From assembly GCF_001436215.1 (NCBI RefSeq), contig NZ_AYYP01000001.1, forward strand, positions 1 through 64,000: DNA of 64,000 nt, written 5' to 3'. The DNA comes from Ligilactobacillus agilis DSM 20509. Lineage in GTDB: Bacteria; Bacillota; Bacilli; Lactobacillales; Lactobacillaceae. The position numbers and the translations under genes were made by a program. Positions 1 to 15,277 of this stretch are shown here, piece by piece; the first letter of the stretch is position 1, and every line of letters starts with the position of its first letter. The notes under the pieces were generated by a model. That model was not told where the DNA came from. It did not search any database and saw only the letters and a program-made list of their open reading frames with translations.

Positions 1-399
1 TCAGGCTGCATAAAGTTTATATTTTTTTAGTGTCTACTTGACAGGGCCCACACCAATTAGTCCAGTTTAAATAGTTCACCAGTAGTAAAAAGTAACAGCA
101 GACTAGAAAAGCTGGCAGTGGTGCAAACCTCCATTTCTTAGGGACCGGCACTACTAATACCAACACCACTAACATTTCTAACGTAACGCTAGTCGGCACT
201 TCTTTAGTCTTTTGCCTACTAAGTCGTGCTATTTACTTAGGCAGTGCAAGCTTTCTAAAAGCAAACTAAATAAAAGCCTCGCAAAGTCAGTTTCGGCTTT
301 GCGAGGCTTATTTGGTAGACAATTTATTTTTGTAGATTTTGCTTAAAATATTTTTTGATTTGCTGTTAAATTCAGGCGCACCGACTAAGTTCAGCTAAC
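1..399. other. Gene-poor stretch at window edge
   Basis: No convincing gene is seen before galT. A minus-strand open frame at 17-199 (60 codons, GTG start, hydrophobic) has no clear ribosome binding site and no recognisable family. It could be the tail of a decayed membrane protein or chance. The only clear element is the terminator hairpin at 274-309. Confidence 0.4.
274..309 (-). terminator. Rho-independent terminator after galT
   Basis: A 13-bp perfect stem (AAGCCTCGCAAAG with CTTTGCGAGGCTT) with a 10-nt loop, followed on the minus strand by a T-rich tract. It lies about 90 bp past the galT stop and closes the galKT unit. Confidence 0.8.
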
Positions 400-1884
400 T
401 TAGTCGCCAACTAAACCCACATAGTGGGCGAAGCGCATGAAGCCTGCCTGACCAGCTTTCGTACGCTTATATACACCAGCATCCTCAAGCACCCGCTTGA
501 AGACTTGCCCCACCTCTGCCTTGACAATTTCGCTAGCATTAGCAGGCGTTAATTCAGGATGCTTAGCCTTAATTTCATCGGCCCAAGCTTGGTGGTAGGC
601 CTTGATTTCATTAGGTTGCCCTAACAGGTACTTGGCTACTTCAGCTAGTTCTGCTTTCAAGCGCGGCGGCAAGATTGCCAAGCCCATGACTTCAATAAGC
701 CCAATGTTTTCCTTCTTAATGTGTTGGACGTCTTGGTGAGGATGGTAGATTCCATCGGGGTACTTGGCTGAAGTTTGGTTATCCCGTAAAACCAGGTCTA
801 ACTCAAACTTGCCATCCCGCTTACGAGCAATCGGTGTGATTGTATGGTGCAACTCTCCCTCCGATTCGGCCACGATTTGTAAATCCTCATCAGAGTAAGT
901 ACGCCACTTAGCCAAAATCTTGCTTGCCAGTGCCACTAGCTCTTCCTTACTGTCTGAACTCAAGCGAATGACAGACATTGGCCACTTAACAATCCCGGCT
1001 GCGACGTTAGGATAACCAGCGAATTGTAGCTGCTTTTCAACTGGGGCCTTTTCCATCGCGAACACGTGCCGCCCACCTTGATAATGTTCGTGGGTTAAAA
1101 TTGATCCCCCAACGATTGGTAAGTCGGCGTTGCTCCCTACAAAGTAGCCGTCAAACTGAGCGACAATACTCAACAGGCGTTCAAAGGTTGCCTGGTTAAT
1201 TTCCATCGGCTCATGTTGGCTATCTAGGAAGATGCAGTGCTCGTTAAAGTAAGCGTAAGGCGAATACTGGAAGCCCCAGGTTTTTTGGCCGAGCTTAAAG
1301 CGAATGATTCGGTGGTTAGCCCGCGCAGGATAGTCAACCCGCCCTTGATACCCCTCATTTTCTAAGCACAGTTGGCACTTAGGGTAGCCAGCTTGCTTCA
1401 ACTTTTTAGCAAGCGCAATGGCCTTAGGGTCCTTTTCTGGCTTAGAGAGGTTGATGGTAATTTCAATCTCACCATACTCGGTTGGCACTTGGTAGTAGAT
1501 ATTCTTGGCGATGGCCTTTACCTTAACATAGTCGTTTTGCTTACTTAAGGCATAAAAATCACTGATGGCTTGACTTGGATTCTGATGATAAGTTTCCCAG
1601 AAACGTTGGTTAACCACACTCGGTCTAGGGGTAATGAAGTTCATTAACTCTGCCCCTAACGTATCGCCTTCGTTAAAACTTGCTCCCACCTTGCCGTTTG
1701 CTTGTGCAAGGGCTACCAACTCATCTTTCAAATCAATGATTGCTTCTTTAGTGGTAGTGCGGTCAGCACCAGCTTCACCAACTAGGGCTAGCACCCGGTT
1801 CTTCAAATAAACTGCGTCTAGGTTAGTGTAATCACTATTAGTAATTACCTGCGCTACAAATTCATCTACTAATTTACCTGCCAT
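400..1884 (-). CDS. galT: UDP-glucose--hexose-1-phosphate uridylyltransferase
   Basis: Leloir pathway enzyme: exchanges UMP between UDP-glucose and galactose-1-phosphate, giving UDP-galactose and glucose-1-phosphate in the cytoplasm. The 494-residue protein has the length and layout of the Firmicutes GalT family (class 2) rather than the ~350-residue E. coli type. A stretch near residues 265-275 contains [10 protein letters not shown], a His-rich motif typical of this family. The ATG start has an AAGGACGGG site upstream. It lies 24 bp downstream of galK and is surely co-transcribed with it; a terminator follows. No galE or galM is present in the window, so epimerase and mutarotase must be encoded elsewhere. 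Confidence 0.96.
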   Translation of the reverse strand: MAGKLVDEFVAQVITNSDYTNLDAVYLKNRVLALVGEAGADRTTTKEAIIDLKDELVALAQANGKVGASFNEGDTLGAELMNFITPRPSVVNQRFWETYHQNPSQAISDFYALSKQNDYVKVKAIAKNIYYQVPTEYGEIEITINLSKPEKDPKAIALAKKLKQAGYPKCQLCLENEGYQGRVDYPARANHRIIRFKLGQKTWGFQYSPYAYFNEHCIFLDSQHEPMEINQATFERLLSIVAQFDGYFVGSNADLPIVGGSILTHEHYQGGRHVFAMEKAPVEKQLQFAGYPNVAAGIVKWPMSVIRLSSDSKEELVALASKILAKWRTYSDEDLQIVAESEGELHHTITPIARKRDGKFELDLVLRDNQTSAKYPDGIYHPHQDVQHIKKENIGLIEVMGLAILPPRLKAELAEVAKYLLGQPNEIKAYHQAWADEIKAKHPELTPANASEIVKAEVGQVFKRVLEDAGVYKRTKAGQAGFMRFAHYVGLVGD

Positions 1885-1908
1885 CTCAATCCCGTCCTTA
1901 ATTAAAAA

Positions 1909-3072
1909 TTACAATACCTTAGTGCCATCAGCGATTTCCGCAATGTAGAAGGCTGGGGCGTAACCAATTTTAGCTGTATAAGCCTTGCCAACTTCTTCTG
2001 TAAAGGCCGCTACCTTGTCTTTAGCGACGATTGCGATTCCGCAACCACCAAATCCAGCCCCGGTCATGCGGGCACCGAGGACACCAGCTTGCTTCCAAGC
2101 TGTGTGTGCCAAGGTATCTAACTCAACCCCAGTTACTTCGTAGTCATGCTCTAATGAAACGTGGGAAGCGTTGACTAGGCGACCAAACTTGTCCAAATCA
2201 CCTGCTTGTAAAGCTTCTTGGGCTTGGAGAGTCCGTTGATTTTCCCAAACAGCATGACGGGCACGCTTCAAACGGTTTTCGTCAGCGATTAAGTAGCTAT
2301 ATTCGTCAAATGTTTGAGCATCTAATTGACCCAAACTTTGAATATCTAACTTAGTTTGGAGTTCGGCCAAAGCTTGTTCACATTCACCCCGCCGTTCATT
2401 GTACTTAGAATCAGCCAATTCCCGGCGCTTGTTGGTGTTCATAATCACAATTACGTTATCCTTTAAATCAAGGGGAACTAATTCATAGTCTAGGGTGTTA
2501 GTATCTAACAGGATGGCCCGGTTGGCTGCCCCCATCCCGACTGCGAATTGATCCATAATCCCTGAGTTAACCCCGATAAAGTCATTTTCAGTCTTCATCC
2601 CGATTTTGACGATTTCAAGGCGTTCAATGTCTAGGTCGAATAACTCTTGGGCGATAACCCCCATCAACATTTCGATTGAGGCTGAAGATGAAAGCCCCGA
2701 ACCGTTAGGAATGTTACCGTTTAGGTAAATATCCATCCCCTTATCGATTGGATAACCAGCTTCCTTTAAGAAATGAATCATCCCTTTAAGGTAGTTAGTC
2801 CAACCATCAGCCTTATCAAAATGTAAGTCGGCCAAAGGCACTTCCACAATCCCTTGGTCTGCAAAGTTAGCCGAATAGAAACGGAGTGTTTGGTCGTCAC
2901 GCTTCCGCGCAGCCCCGTATGTACCTAGGGTAATCGCACATGGGAATACGTGGCCCCCGTTATAGTCGGTATGTTCACCAATTAAATTAATCCGTCCAGG
3001 TGAGAAGAAAGTTGCATCTGCTTCTTGTTGAAAAATTTTACTAAATTCTGCTTTTAAATCTGCTTTATTCAT
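1909..3072 (-). CDS. galK: Galactokinase
   Basis: Phosphorylates galactose at C1 with ATP, the first committed Leloir step. This GHMP kinase has 387 residues, normal for the family. Seen in order: the galactokinase signature [15 protein letters not shown] (about 26-40), the ATP-binding [11 protein letters not shown] loop (about 123-133), and the C-terminal GHMP motif [15 protein letters not shown] (about 333-347). The ATG is preceded by AAAGGGG at good spacing. It is the first gene of galKT; its promoter region (3073-3222) holds a cre-like site and a palindromic operator that also occurs near aga, so catabolite repression and GalR control are inferred. Confidence 0.97.
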   Translation of the reverse strand: MNKADLKAEFSKIFQQEADATFFSPGRINLIGEHTDYNGGHVFPCAITLGTYGAARKRDDQTLRFYSANFADQGIVEVPLADLHFDKADGWTNYLKGMIHFLKEAGYPIDKGMDIYLNGNIPNGSGLSSSASIEMLMGVIAQELFDLDIERLEIVKIGMKTENDFIGVNSGIMDQFAVGMGAANRAILLDTNTLDYELVPLDLKDNVIVIMNTNKRRELADSKYNERRGECEQALAELQTKLDIQSLGQLDAQTFDEYSYLIADENRLKRARHAVWENQRTLQAQEALQAGDLDKFGRLVNASHVSLEHDYEVTGVELDTLAHTAWKQAGVLGARMTGAGFGGCGIAIVAKDKVAAFTEEVGKAYTAKIGYAPAFYIAEIADGTKVL

Positions 3073-3102
3073 AATTAATTTACCCCTTTAAGTCGTATTA
3101 TC

Positions 3103-3116
3103 AGAAAGCGTTTTTA
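3103..3116. promoter_or_regulatory. cre (CcpA) site upstream of galK
   Basis: AGAAAGCGTTTTTA matches 12 of 14 positions of the low-GC Gram-positive cre consensus. It lies 31-44 bp upstream of the galK start, where CcpA binding would repress. Confidence 0.55.
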
Positions 3117-3163
3117 TTTACAAGCTTATTCTATCCTTAACTGAGTAAAATTTCAAGTATTAT

Positions 3164-3182
3164 TTAGTTAATTTTTACTAAC
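3164..3182. promoter_or_regulatory. Putative GalR operator upstream of galK
   Basis: TTAGTTAATTTTTACTAAC is an imperfect palindrome (TTAGT..AA / TT..ACTAA). The same pattern occurs as a perfect palindrome in the aga-galR intergenic region (8534-8548), so a shared regulator, presumably the adjacent LacI-type protein, is inferred. Confidence 0.45.
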
Positions 3183-3221
3183 TTAACCAAATTTATTTAC
3201 CAAATAATTTTGGCCAGTAAA

Positions 3222-3255
3222 AAACGAGCCTCTTTTTACAAAGAGAACTCGTTTA
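3222..3255 (-). terminator. Terminator after lacZ
   Basis: Hairpin AACGAG-CTCTTT / AAAGAG-CTCGTT just past the lacZ stop, followed on the minus strand by a T-rich run. It separates aga-lacZ from galKT, so galKT needs its own promoter. Confidence 0.65.
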
Positions 3256-3265
3256 AACTTTATGC

Positions 3266-8483
<5,218 letters not shown>

Positions 8484-8520
8484 CAAAAAACCTCCTTCGA
8501 CTGTCGTTTCTACCCATTCT

Positions 8521-8534
8521 AGAAAACGCTTCCT
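8521..8534. promoter_or_regulatory. cre site upstream of aga
   Basis: AGAAAACGCTTCCT matches 12 of 14 cre positions. It is 38 bp upstream of the aga start and abuts the palindrome at 8534-8548. Confidence 0.55.
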
Positions 8535-8548
8535 AGTAAATTTTACTA
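8534..8548. promoter_or_regulatory. Perfect palindromic operator, aga-galR region
   Basis: TAGTAAATTTTACTA has 7-bp perfect arms around a central base. A degenerate copy lies at 8573-8590 closer to galR, and related sites occur upstream of galK and lacS. Likely the GalR operator (inference). Confidence 0.55.
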
Positions 8549-8603
8549 TATTTTACTTAATGTTTCAATTAATTTAGTTAACGATTTTATTTTTAACTTA
8601 TCT

Positions 8604-8613
8604 ATGCTACAAT
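8604..8613 (+). promoter_or_regulatory. galR promoter, extended -10
   Basis: TATGCTACAAT is an extended -10 element (TG-n-TACAAT, hexamer at 8608-8613); no good -35 hexamer is seen 17 bp upstream. It sits 37 bp before the galR start codon. Confidence 0.45.
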
Positions 8614-8637
8614 ATTTTTAATTAAGAACTGTTCTAA

Positions 8638-9654
<1,017 letters not shown>

Positions 9655-9664
9655 GGGGAATTTT

Positions 9665-10195
9665 ATGCTAACCTATAATGTTGATTCCGAAATCAAACTA
9701 GCCTTACCCCGCCCAGAAATCGACGGTCCTAAGCTCTTTGCGCTAATCCAGGCCAGTCCCAACCTAGGCGACTTTCTTCCCTGGGTTAGACTTACTAAAA
9801 TGGCGGCTGATGAAGAGAGTTTTCTACGTCAATGTAATGAACACTGGGCCAAGGGGCGCTCTTTAAACCTAGTCATCCACTACCGCAACCAAGTCGTCGG
9901 CACGCTTAGCCTAAATAGCATCCATGATTGCCACGCCGACATTGGTTACTGGCTTGGGCAAGAGTTTGAAGGTTACGGCATCATGAGTCGGTCAGTCGCT
10001 GGCCTCATCTCCTTAGTCAAAAAAGATTATCCCCACATTAAACGCTTGGAATTACTAGCAGACGTAGCCAACACCCGCAGTAATAACGTTGCCAAGCGAC
10101 TCAACTTTACTTTGGAAGCCTGCCTCAAGCACCGCCTCAAACACTACGACGGCACAATTCATTCTGCTAACCTCTATGCTTTTTACCTAGACTAG
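9665..10195 (+). CDS. GNAT acetyltransferase, RimL-like
   Basis: Predicted acetyl-CoA-dependent N-acetyltransferase of 176 residues resembling the RimL / ribosomal-protein serine acetyltransferase group. Visible: the IGYWLGQEFEGYGIMSRSV acetyl-CoA loop and a later NTRSNNVAKRLNF segment, both typical of this subfamily. An open frame extends 10 codons upstream into galR, but the ATG at 9665, with a GGGGGA site overlapping the galR stop, is the better start. It begins 10 bp after galR and ends at a strong terminator, so it is probably co-transcribed with galR. The substrate is unknown. Confidence 0.85.
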   Translation: MLTYNVDSEIKLALPRPEIDGPKLFALIQASPNLGDFLPWVRLTKMAADEESFLRQCNEHWAKGRSLNLVIHYRNQVVGTLSLNSIHDCHADIGYWLGQEFEGYGIMSRSVAGLISLVKKDYPHIKRLELLADVANTRSNNVAKRLNFTLEACLKHRLKHYDGTIHSANLYAFYLD

Positions 10196-10202
10196 CCCAA
10201 CA

Positions 10203-10248
10203 AAAAAGGTTGAAATCAGCTTACCTCCAAGTTGATTTCAACCTTTTT
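10203..10248. terminator. Bidirectional terminator after GNAT gene
   Basis: A 16-bp perfect stem (AAAAAGGTTGAAATCA / TGATTTCAACCTTTTT) with flanking A and T runs. It serves the plus-strand galR-GNAT unit and probably also the minus-strand gene ending at 10278. Confidence 0.9.
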
Positions 10249-10277
10249 CTATTGAAAAACTGAATTTAGTAGATTTT

Positions 10278-11180
10278 CTAAATCGGCAGCACTACTCCTA
10301 GCAAAAACAACCATAGTGCTAACCACAAACTCAAATGAGCTATCTTTTTTTGAAGTAGGCTATATTCTGTTAACCCATCTTTTACATAGTAGAGAAAATA
10401 TTCTTTATACTCCTCGTATTCTTTACTTCTCTCAATTTCTTTACGCTCCTCAAGTTTAGCAAAATACTCTTTCAGTATTCCCGGTGTTTTATCATTTATA
10501 GCTACCGTTATAGAAGCTTGGCAGCTAATAAGCACAAAAAGTACGCTTAGTATCCATAGACTATATTCTGACATTTTATTTGAAATAATACCGCTTATAT
10601 TTCCAATCATTAAGATGACGACACAACCAAGGCTTATCAGAATCACTATTCGTAATCCCCTATGTAAATACCAATAAAACGTATTTTCTTTTTTGATTTG
10701 TTGGCGGACATCTTTTCGGATTTGCTTCTTCTTTTTAATTCTCTGCTTGCCAACCCTCCATGTCTCTGTCACTTCTTTTTTAGCATCTTGCCAATATTTT
10801 TTCGCATCTTCCCACCACTTTTTTAAATTACTCTTACGCTGAGCCATAGTAGCCCGCTGGAAAAGTATTCTTCTCAACGAAATAACCTCAACTTCTGTCG
10901 CTTTTCCTTCTTCTGATTTTGCATCTGCTTCATCTGACGTAACTTTTTTCTTACTCAGTCCTTGCCTAATAACTCTAGTTCTTAATTTCCTAATTTTTAT
11001 AATACATACTGCAATCCTTGTTAAAAAAATCGTACTCAAAATTAGTAATGCTAAAAATAATATCAACATAAAAAATGCATTTAATTGCAAAGCTTGGATT
11101 AATTTAGGTAAAGCAGCAATTAGTGTAAGCAGGACTAGACTTATCAAATCAAGCGCTAATTTTAAATTTTTTAACAACAC
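10278..11180 (-). CDS. Hypothetical multi-pass membrane protein
   Basis: Not recognised. About 300 residues with two N-terminal membrane segments, a long very basic hydrophilic middle (runs of KKW, KKKKQIRK, RQQIKKEN, likely cytoplasmic and partly helical), two more membrane segments, a charged region rich in Glu/Lys/Tyr, and a last hydrophobic C-terminal segment. An upstream ATG at 11213 would be possible, but the GAGGAGG site lies inside that frame and points to the GTG at 11180 (5-nt spacing) or the TTG at 11177 (8-nt spacing). It stands alone between galR-GNAT and lacS; its AT-rich, Lys/Ile-rich composition differs from its neighbours. Confidence 0.6.
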   Translation of the reverse strand: MLLKNLKLALDLISLVLLTLIAALPKLIQALQLNAFFMLILFLALLILSTIFLTRIAVCIIKIRKLRTRVIRQGLSKKKVTSDEADAKSEEGKATEVEVISLRRILFQRATMAQRKSNLKKWWEDAKKYWQDAKKEVTETWRVGKQRIKKKKQIRKDVRQQIKKENTFYWYLHRGLRIVILISLGCVVILMIGNISGIISNKMSEYSLWILSVLFVLISCQASITVAINDKTPGILKEYFAKLEERKEIERSKEYEEYKEYFLYYVKDGLTEYSLLQKKIAHLSLWLALWLFLLGVVLPI

Positions 11181-11321
11181 CGTAACCTCCTCAGTAGCTT
11201 GACAGCTAAACACTCCTAGTCAAATCCCTAAAATAGGGCCGTAGGTTAAGTATAACCCCCTCTTGTCAGATTACCAACTCCGCTAACTATTTAGCTACCA
11301 ATTAATGCCACTACTACTAAA

Positions 11322-11357
11322 AAATAGGCTACCAACTTCTGCAGTGGTAGCCTATTT
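11322..11357 (-). terminator. Terminator after lacS
   Basis: A 13-bp stem AAATAGGCTACCA / TGGTAGCCTATTT followed on the minus strand by a T run, 38 bp past the lacS stop. Confidence 0.85.
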
Positions 11358-11394
11358 CAGTGACGTTGGTTCAAGGTTTGCTTAAACCAACTTG

Positions 11395-13326
11395 CTATTT
11401 ACTTTGTAAACTTAGTACTTCATCTTTGGCGCTGACCATGGTGCCACTAGCTAGCTTGAGGTCAATGTCTTTGAAAGCATCGGAGTTAGTAACCGTCACA
11501 ATCACGGTGTCATCTAAACCGGCTTTCTTAATGGTTGGATCCCAGAACTCTAGAATTTCTTGGCCAGCCTTAACGCGCTGCCCTTCTGTCACGTAGGAAA
11601 CAAAGCCCGTGCCCTTTAGCTTAACTGTTCCTAACCCAACGTGAATCAAAAGGACGACCCCATCATCTGACACTAAGCCCACGGCGTGACGGGTAGTGAA
11701 GGCTTGGCGAACGGTAGCGTCAAATGGAGCAAAGACGCGGCCGTCACTAGGCTTAATTGCAAAACCTTGGCCTAATTTGCCGCTAGCAAAGGTTGCATCA
11801 TTAACTTCTGCTAGGGAAATTAATTGACCAGCGATTGGAGCCTTAACACTTAATACTTGGCTAGAAACTGCTTCTGTTTCGCCTTCACCTAAGTATTCAT
11901 CCCAAGTCTTTTCAAGTTCAGCCACAATTTCGGCGTGCTTTTCTTCGGTTAACTTAACCTTGAAGAAGAAGACTAGGGCCCCTAAGATGATTAAAACAAA
12001 TGGAATCCCAAATACATACAACTTGAAGGACATGATGCCATGAGCGGTCATGGTCTTAGCAGTTGCCCCTGTAGTCATTCCGGCAGCTACGGCCGCAATC
12101 CCGATGACTGAGTTAGAAACCGCGCCCCCGAACTTATCAAGTAAAGGACGAACTGATAAGGTAAGTGATTCGTCACGGTGACCTAACTTAAGTTGCCCGT
12201 ATTCAACGCAGTCAGTAATTGTCATTAAAACTACCAAGAATACTAATGGTTGGGGAATGAAGAAGAGTTCGGCTGCAACTAAGACCATTACCAATGAAGT
12301 ACCGGCAATCGTGAAGACCCCAATCCCACAAAGCATGATGAAGATACAGATGAAGAAGAGGTTTCTTCTGTTAATCTTGTCTGCTAATTTAGGAAAAAGC
12401 GATACTGATAACAACCCCACTAAGGTGTTGATGGTCCCTAGTAATGCGAATTGAGCTGCGTGGCCTAATACGTAGGTAAAGTAGTAAAGCTCGGAAGCAT
12501 TTAAGATATTTACCCCAGTTGTATATAAAACGTAAGACAAGGAAATTGCCATTAACTGATCATTCTTCACTAACACTTTCAAAACGTCTTTAAACCCAGT
12601 CTTTTCAGTGTTTTTCCGCAAGTCTGAATCAATTTCATGGGTACCAAGTCCAACTCCGACGGCAGTTAAAAAGGAGATAGCAGCCACGATAAAGGCAAAC
12701 CAGAACCAACCCCGGTTATCACCGGCCCCACCATTTCTACTCATTGAGAAGAAGAGGACGATTGGCATGATAACCACACTGACAATGTTAGCACCGATGG
12801 TAGAACCAATCCGGGCGAAGGTCGCTGTCTTTTCCCGTTCCTGTGATGAGAAGGATAAGGCGGGAATCATGGACCAAAAACCAATATCTTTAAAGGAATA
12901 AAAGATATCCATGGTGATGTAAATAATTGCAAATAAGATTAGGTATAGGCCTGGATTAGTCTTGTTTAAACCACCCATGTCGGTAAATAAAATTAACAAC
13001 GAAACAGAACTGATTAATCCACCAATTACAACCCAAGGCTTAAATTTACCCCAGCGGGTCTTAGTGTTGTCGATAGCGTTTCCAACAAATGGGTCAATTA
13101 CTAATTCGATAATCCGTAAGGCCGCGATAATGTTGGTAATGTATAAAACCATCCGGTTATTTTGGGCTTCGTTCCCCGTGTTAAATAGGTGCGAAGTAAC
13201 AAAAGTAATGAAGAATGTTGATAAGGTCGCATAAAAAATATCGTGACCAAATGCCCCAAATGAGTACGCAATCCGTGATTTAGCGTTACCGCTTGTTTGA
13301 GGTACAGCTTGACTAGTACTTTCCAT
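11395..13326 (-). CDS. lacS: Lactose/galactoside permease LacS with EIIA domain
   Basis: GPH-family (galactoside-pentose-hexuronide) symporter in the cytoplasmic membrane that imports lactose, or exchanges it for galactose. In 643 residues it has a 12-segment carrier domain (about 15-460) and a C-terminal glucose-type EIIA domain (about 490-643). The EIIA phosphorylation site is His562 in LIHVGLGTV, matching the HPr-dependent control known for Streptococcus thermophilus LacS. It is monocistronic: terminator behind, and in front a near-perfect cre site plus a TTTAGTAAA repeat. Range could include raffinose or melibiose given the nearby aga. Confidence 0.93.
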   Translation of the reverse strand: MESTSQAVPQTSGNAKSRIAYSFGAFGHDIFYATLSTFFITFVTSHLFNTGNEAQNNRMVLYITNIIAALRIIELVIDPFVGNAIDNTKTRWGKFKPWVVIGGLISSVSLLILFTDMGGLNKTNPGLYLILFAIIYITMDIFYSFKDIGFWSMIPALSFSSQEREKTATFARIGSTIGANIVSVVIMPIVLFFSMSRNGGAGDNRGWFWFAFIVAAISFLTAVGVGLGTHEIDSDLRKNTEKTGFKDVLKVLVKNDQLMAISLSYVLYTTGVNILNASELYYFTYVLGHAAQFALLGTINTLVGLLSVSLFPKLADKINRRNLFFICIFIMLCGIGVFTIAGTSLVMVLVAAELFFIPQPLVFLVVLMTITDCVEYGQLKLGHRDESLTLSVRPLLDKFGGAVSNSVIGIAAVAAGMTTGATAKTMTAHGIMSFKLYVFGIPFVLIILGALVFFFKVKLTEEKHAEIVAELEKTWDEYLGEGETEAVSSQVLSVKAPIAGQLISLAEVNDATFASGKLGQGFAIKPSDGRVFAPFDATVRQAFTTRHAVGLVSDDGVVLLIHVGLGTVKLKGTGFVSYVTEGQRVKAGQEILEFWDPTIKKAGLDDTVIVTVTNSDAFKDIDLKLASGTMVSAKDEVLSLQSK

Positions 13327-13371
13327 AGGAGTCTATCCCCTTTTCTACTATAATTTCTTTACAAGCATTAT

Positions 13372-13385
13372 AGTAAACGATTTCA
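13372..13385. promoter_or_regulatory. cre site upstream of lacS
   Basis: AGTAAACGATTTCA matches 13 of 14 cre positions, 46 bp upstream of the lacS start. Confidence 0.65.
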
Positions 13386-13404
13386 AGAAAATTTTCAATA
13401 CTTT

Positions 13405-13421
13405 TTAGTAAATTTTTAGTG
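13405..13421. promoter_or_regulatory. GalR-like half-site repeat upstream of lacS
   Basis: TTAGTAAATTTTTAGTG carries the TAGTAAA half-site of the aga operator followed by a direct TTAGTG copy rather than a clean inverted arm. It links lacS to the galR regulon by inference. Confidence 0.35.
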
Positions 13422-13523
13422 AAATATTTATTATTTTTTACCACAAAAAATAGTGGTTACCTCACCGCTGTCTCACTGGTAACTACTTCCTACTATATAT
13501 AAGATGTACTTTCTAACCATAAC

Positions 13524-13556
13524 AAAAAGTCCTTAGATGATTTCCTCGGACTTTTT
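13524..13556. terminator. Terminator downstream of the 13691 gene
   Basis: Stem AAAAAGTCC / GGACTTTTT with a 15-nt loop, A and T runs on both sides; it serves the minus-strand gene ending at 13691. Confidence 0.7.
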
Positions 13557-13690
13557 AACTAATATTTACTACAAAAATTACCGAAGAAATTAAACCATAA
13601 ACACTGGGAATTAAATAAAATGGAAACCTATTTAAAAAGCAATGTTTTCTAACACTCAAAAAAAGGATTAAAATATTCAGCCTCAGATAG

Positions 13691-14092
13691 TTACGCACCT
13701 AGTGCCTCACGTAGCCTCTTTAAATTTTTGTTGTGCCAACCAATCATACTCAGCTTAGGAAAATCAACAAACAACTTGATCCCTTCACCATCCCTAGCCT
13801 GCTCTGTTAATTCTAACACTAAGCTAGTGGCCAGTTCTCGTTCATAAATTGACGCCTTTGCAATCTTTTCAGCGGGTATATATAGTCCATCATGAAACGT
13901 CCCTTGCTTGCTTTTATATTCCGCGGTGAAAAAACCCCCTAAACGCGAAATGTGGACGTAACTAGTTTCAACCTTATCCTTACGCAGGGCGTTAACGGAA
14001 AGCAAAACTGCTTCAGGTTGATATGTTACCTCGGGAATTACCGACTGCATGTAATCCCGGAATTTTTCACGATGCGAAAATCTAAACTCCAT
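13691..14092 (-). CDS. Uncharacterised protein, paralogue A of PTS locus
   Basis: Not a family I recognise. The 133-residue soluble protein is clearly homologous to the one at 20060-20458: both share an REKF..YM start, an AVLLS(V/L)N segment, (L/F)YIPA.KI, and a C-terminal LPKL....W(H)..KNLKRL block. The start is set at the ATG with GGAGG six bases upstream; a longer frame from 14116 includes that site. It lies downstream of the EIID terminator, so it is probably a separate transcript. The two copies bracket the sigma-54 PTS locus, which suggests a role tied to that system (inference). It does not resemble the DUF956/ManO protein often found with man operons. Confidence 0.7.
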   Translation of the reverse strand: MEFRFSHREKFRDYMQSVIPEVTYQPEAVLLSVNALRKDKVETSYVHISRLGGFFTAEYKSKQGTFHDGLYIPAEKIAKASIYERELATSLVLELTEQARDGEGIKLFVDFPKLSMIGWHNKNLKRLREALGA

Positions 14093-14432
14093 TCCACACC
14101 TCCATTCTGCCAACACTATTTACCCTAAAACTATCATTTTGTGTAACTTTTTGCAATTCTTTTTTAGTTAAATTGTACAAAATCTACCGCTTTTTTAATT
14201 AAAATCTTAAAGCCTTTAAATTAGCTACCGGCATTGTTACAACGGTATATACGAATGTAACATTATCCACTTGTAAGTGTTCGAGTTGCCTGCGATATTA
14301 AAAGTTACTTATACTCATTTGATAATTAATGTTCAAATTCGAACTTATAAATAATAGTAAAAAAATCCTTCGCAATGAGCCTGTCATTACGAAGGATTTT
14401 TTCTTGTTAGCAACTAAAGTTTTAGTATTGAT
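14093..14432. other. Intergenic region with IR and terminator
   Basis: 340 bp between EIID and the paralogue A gene. It contains the EIID terminator (14359-14402), a short inverted repeat CACTTGTAAGTG (14269-14280), and an imperfect TTCAAATTCGAA palindrome around 14333. No -24/-12 sigma-54 site and no gene are seen. Confidence 0.5.
14359..14402. terminator. Terminator after the mannose-family PTS operon
   Basis: Stem AAAAAATCCTTCG / CGAAGGATTTTTT with T runs on both strands, just past the EIID stop. Confidence 0.88.
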
Positions 14433-15266
14433 TTAGCCTAAGAAACCTAACCATTTACCTAAGATACCAAGGGCAAAGATTGCCACGATAATTAACATTG
14501 GGTTTACACCCTTCTTAAGTAACCAGGAAACAAAGAGGGTTAACAGTAAGGCTAACATCCCAGGCATCACGGAATCCAAGATGTCTTGCACCGTTTGGGT
14601 CTTACCGTTAATCTTAGTTGCCACAATCGGAATGTTAATCGTGGTCCACTTAGATACCAGCGCCCCCATAACGAATAACCCTACAATTGAAGCACCTTCA
14701 GTTAGTTTCTTAATTCGGTTACCAGCCATGTCTTGGATAATTTCGCTCCCCTTGACGTAACCGTAACGGAGGAAGTACCATTTCATGGTCAAGCGAATGG
14801 CATTGATTAAGACGAAGAACAATAATGGTCCCAGGATGCTACCAGTCATGGCAATCCCAGCCCCTAAGGCGGCTAACACAGGCCGAGCCGTCCCCCAGAA
14901 TAGTGGGTCACCAACCCCGGCAAGGGGCCCCATCAACCCAATCTTCATGGCAGCAATGGCAGTCCCGTCAATGTTACCACCGTTGGCCTTTTCTTCTTCC
15001 ATAGCGGCTGTTACCCCAAAGATTGGAGCGGTTAACCATGGGTGGGTGTTGAACCATTCCATGTGCCGAACCAAGGCTTCGTTTCTTTCCTTACCTGGCT
15101 TGTATAAGCGCTTGATGGCTGGAATCATGGTGAAGCAGTAACCCATGTTTTGGGCCCGTTCAAAGTTAAATGACCCTAGCAAGAACCAAGACCGGATATA
15201 CATATTGCGAATATCGCCTTTAGTTAATTTTACTTGTTTGTTGTTTAAGTCTGCTGGTGTTTGCAT
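14433..15266 (-). CDS. Mannose-family PTS EIID membrane component
   Basis: Membrane subunit that forms the sugar channel together with EIIC. The 277-residue protein has the typical EIID start (KGDIRNMYIRSWFLLGSFNFERAQ region), a central MGPLAGVGDPLFWGTARP block and C-terminal membrane segments. The ATG at 15266 follows GGAGG at 7 nt; the TTG just before it is less likely. It is the last gene of the A-B-C-D operon, 11 bp after EIIC. Separate EIIA and EIIB genes and subunit lengths match Bacillus/Lactobacillus lev-type fructose/mannose systems, but substrate (mannose, fructose, sorbose) cannot be decided. Confidence 0.93.
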   Translation of the reverse strand: MQTPADLNNKQVKLTKGDIRNMYIRSWFLLGSFNFERAQNMGYCFTMIPAIKRLYKPGKERNEALVRHMEWFNTHPWLTAPIFGVTAAMEEEKANGGNIDGTAIAAMKIGLMGPLAGVGDPLFWGTARPVLAALGAGIAMTGSILGPLLFFVLINAIRLTMKWYFLRYGYVKGSEIIQDMAGNRIKKLTEGASIVGLFVMGALVSKWTTINIPIVATKINGKTQTVQDILDSVMPGMLALLLTLFVSWLLKKGVNPMLIIVAIFALGILGKWLGFLG

Positions 15267-15277
15267 CAAAATCCCTC

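Larger units (their letters stand above)
13327..13690. other. lacS promoter region and terminator, no gene
   Basis: This 364-bp AT-rich interval holds the lacS control sites (cre 13372-13385, TTAGTAAA repeat 13405-13421), an imperfect inverted repeat at 13450-13492 (AGTGGTTACC / GGTAACTACT) and the terminator at 13524-13556. No protein gene is seen. Confidence 0.6.

Noticed and set aside
17-199. A 60-codon hydrophobic minus-strand frame at the window edge
   Set aside because: No clear ribosome binding site and no recognisable family; too weak to call a gene.
13691-14116. DUF956/ManO family assignment for the small genes of the PTS locus
   Set aside because: Motifs recalled for that family (GKIMIGDKAFEFYN type) are absent in both paralogues.
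14093-14432. Second sigma-54 promoter for the gene at 13691
   Set aside because: No GG-N10-GC arrangement with the TTGGCAC/TTGCT context was found upstream of it.
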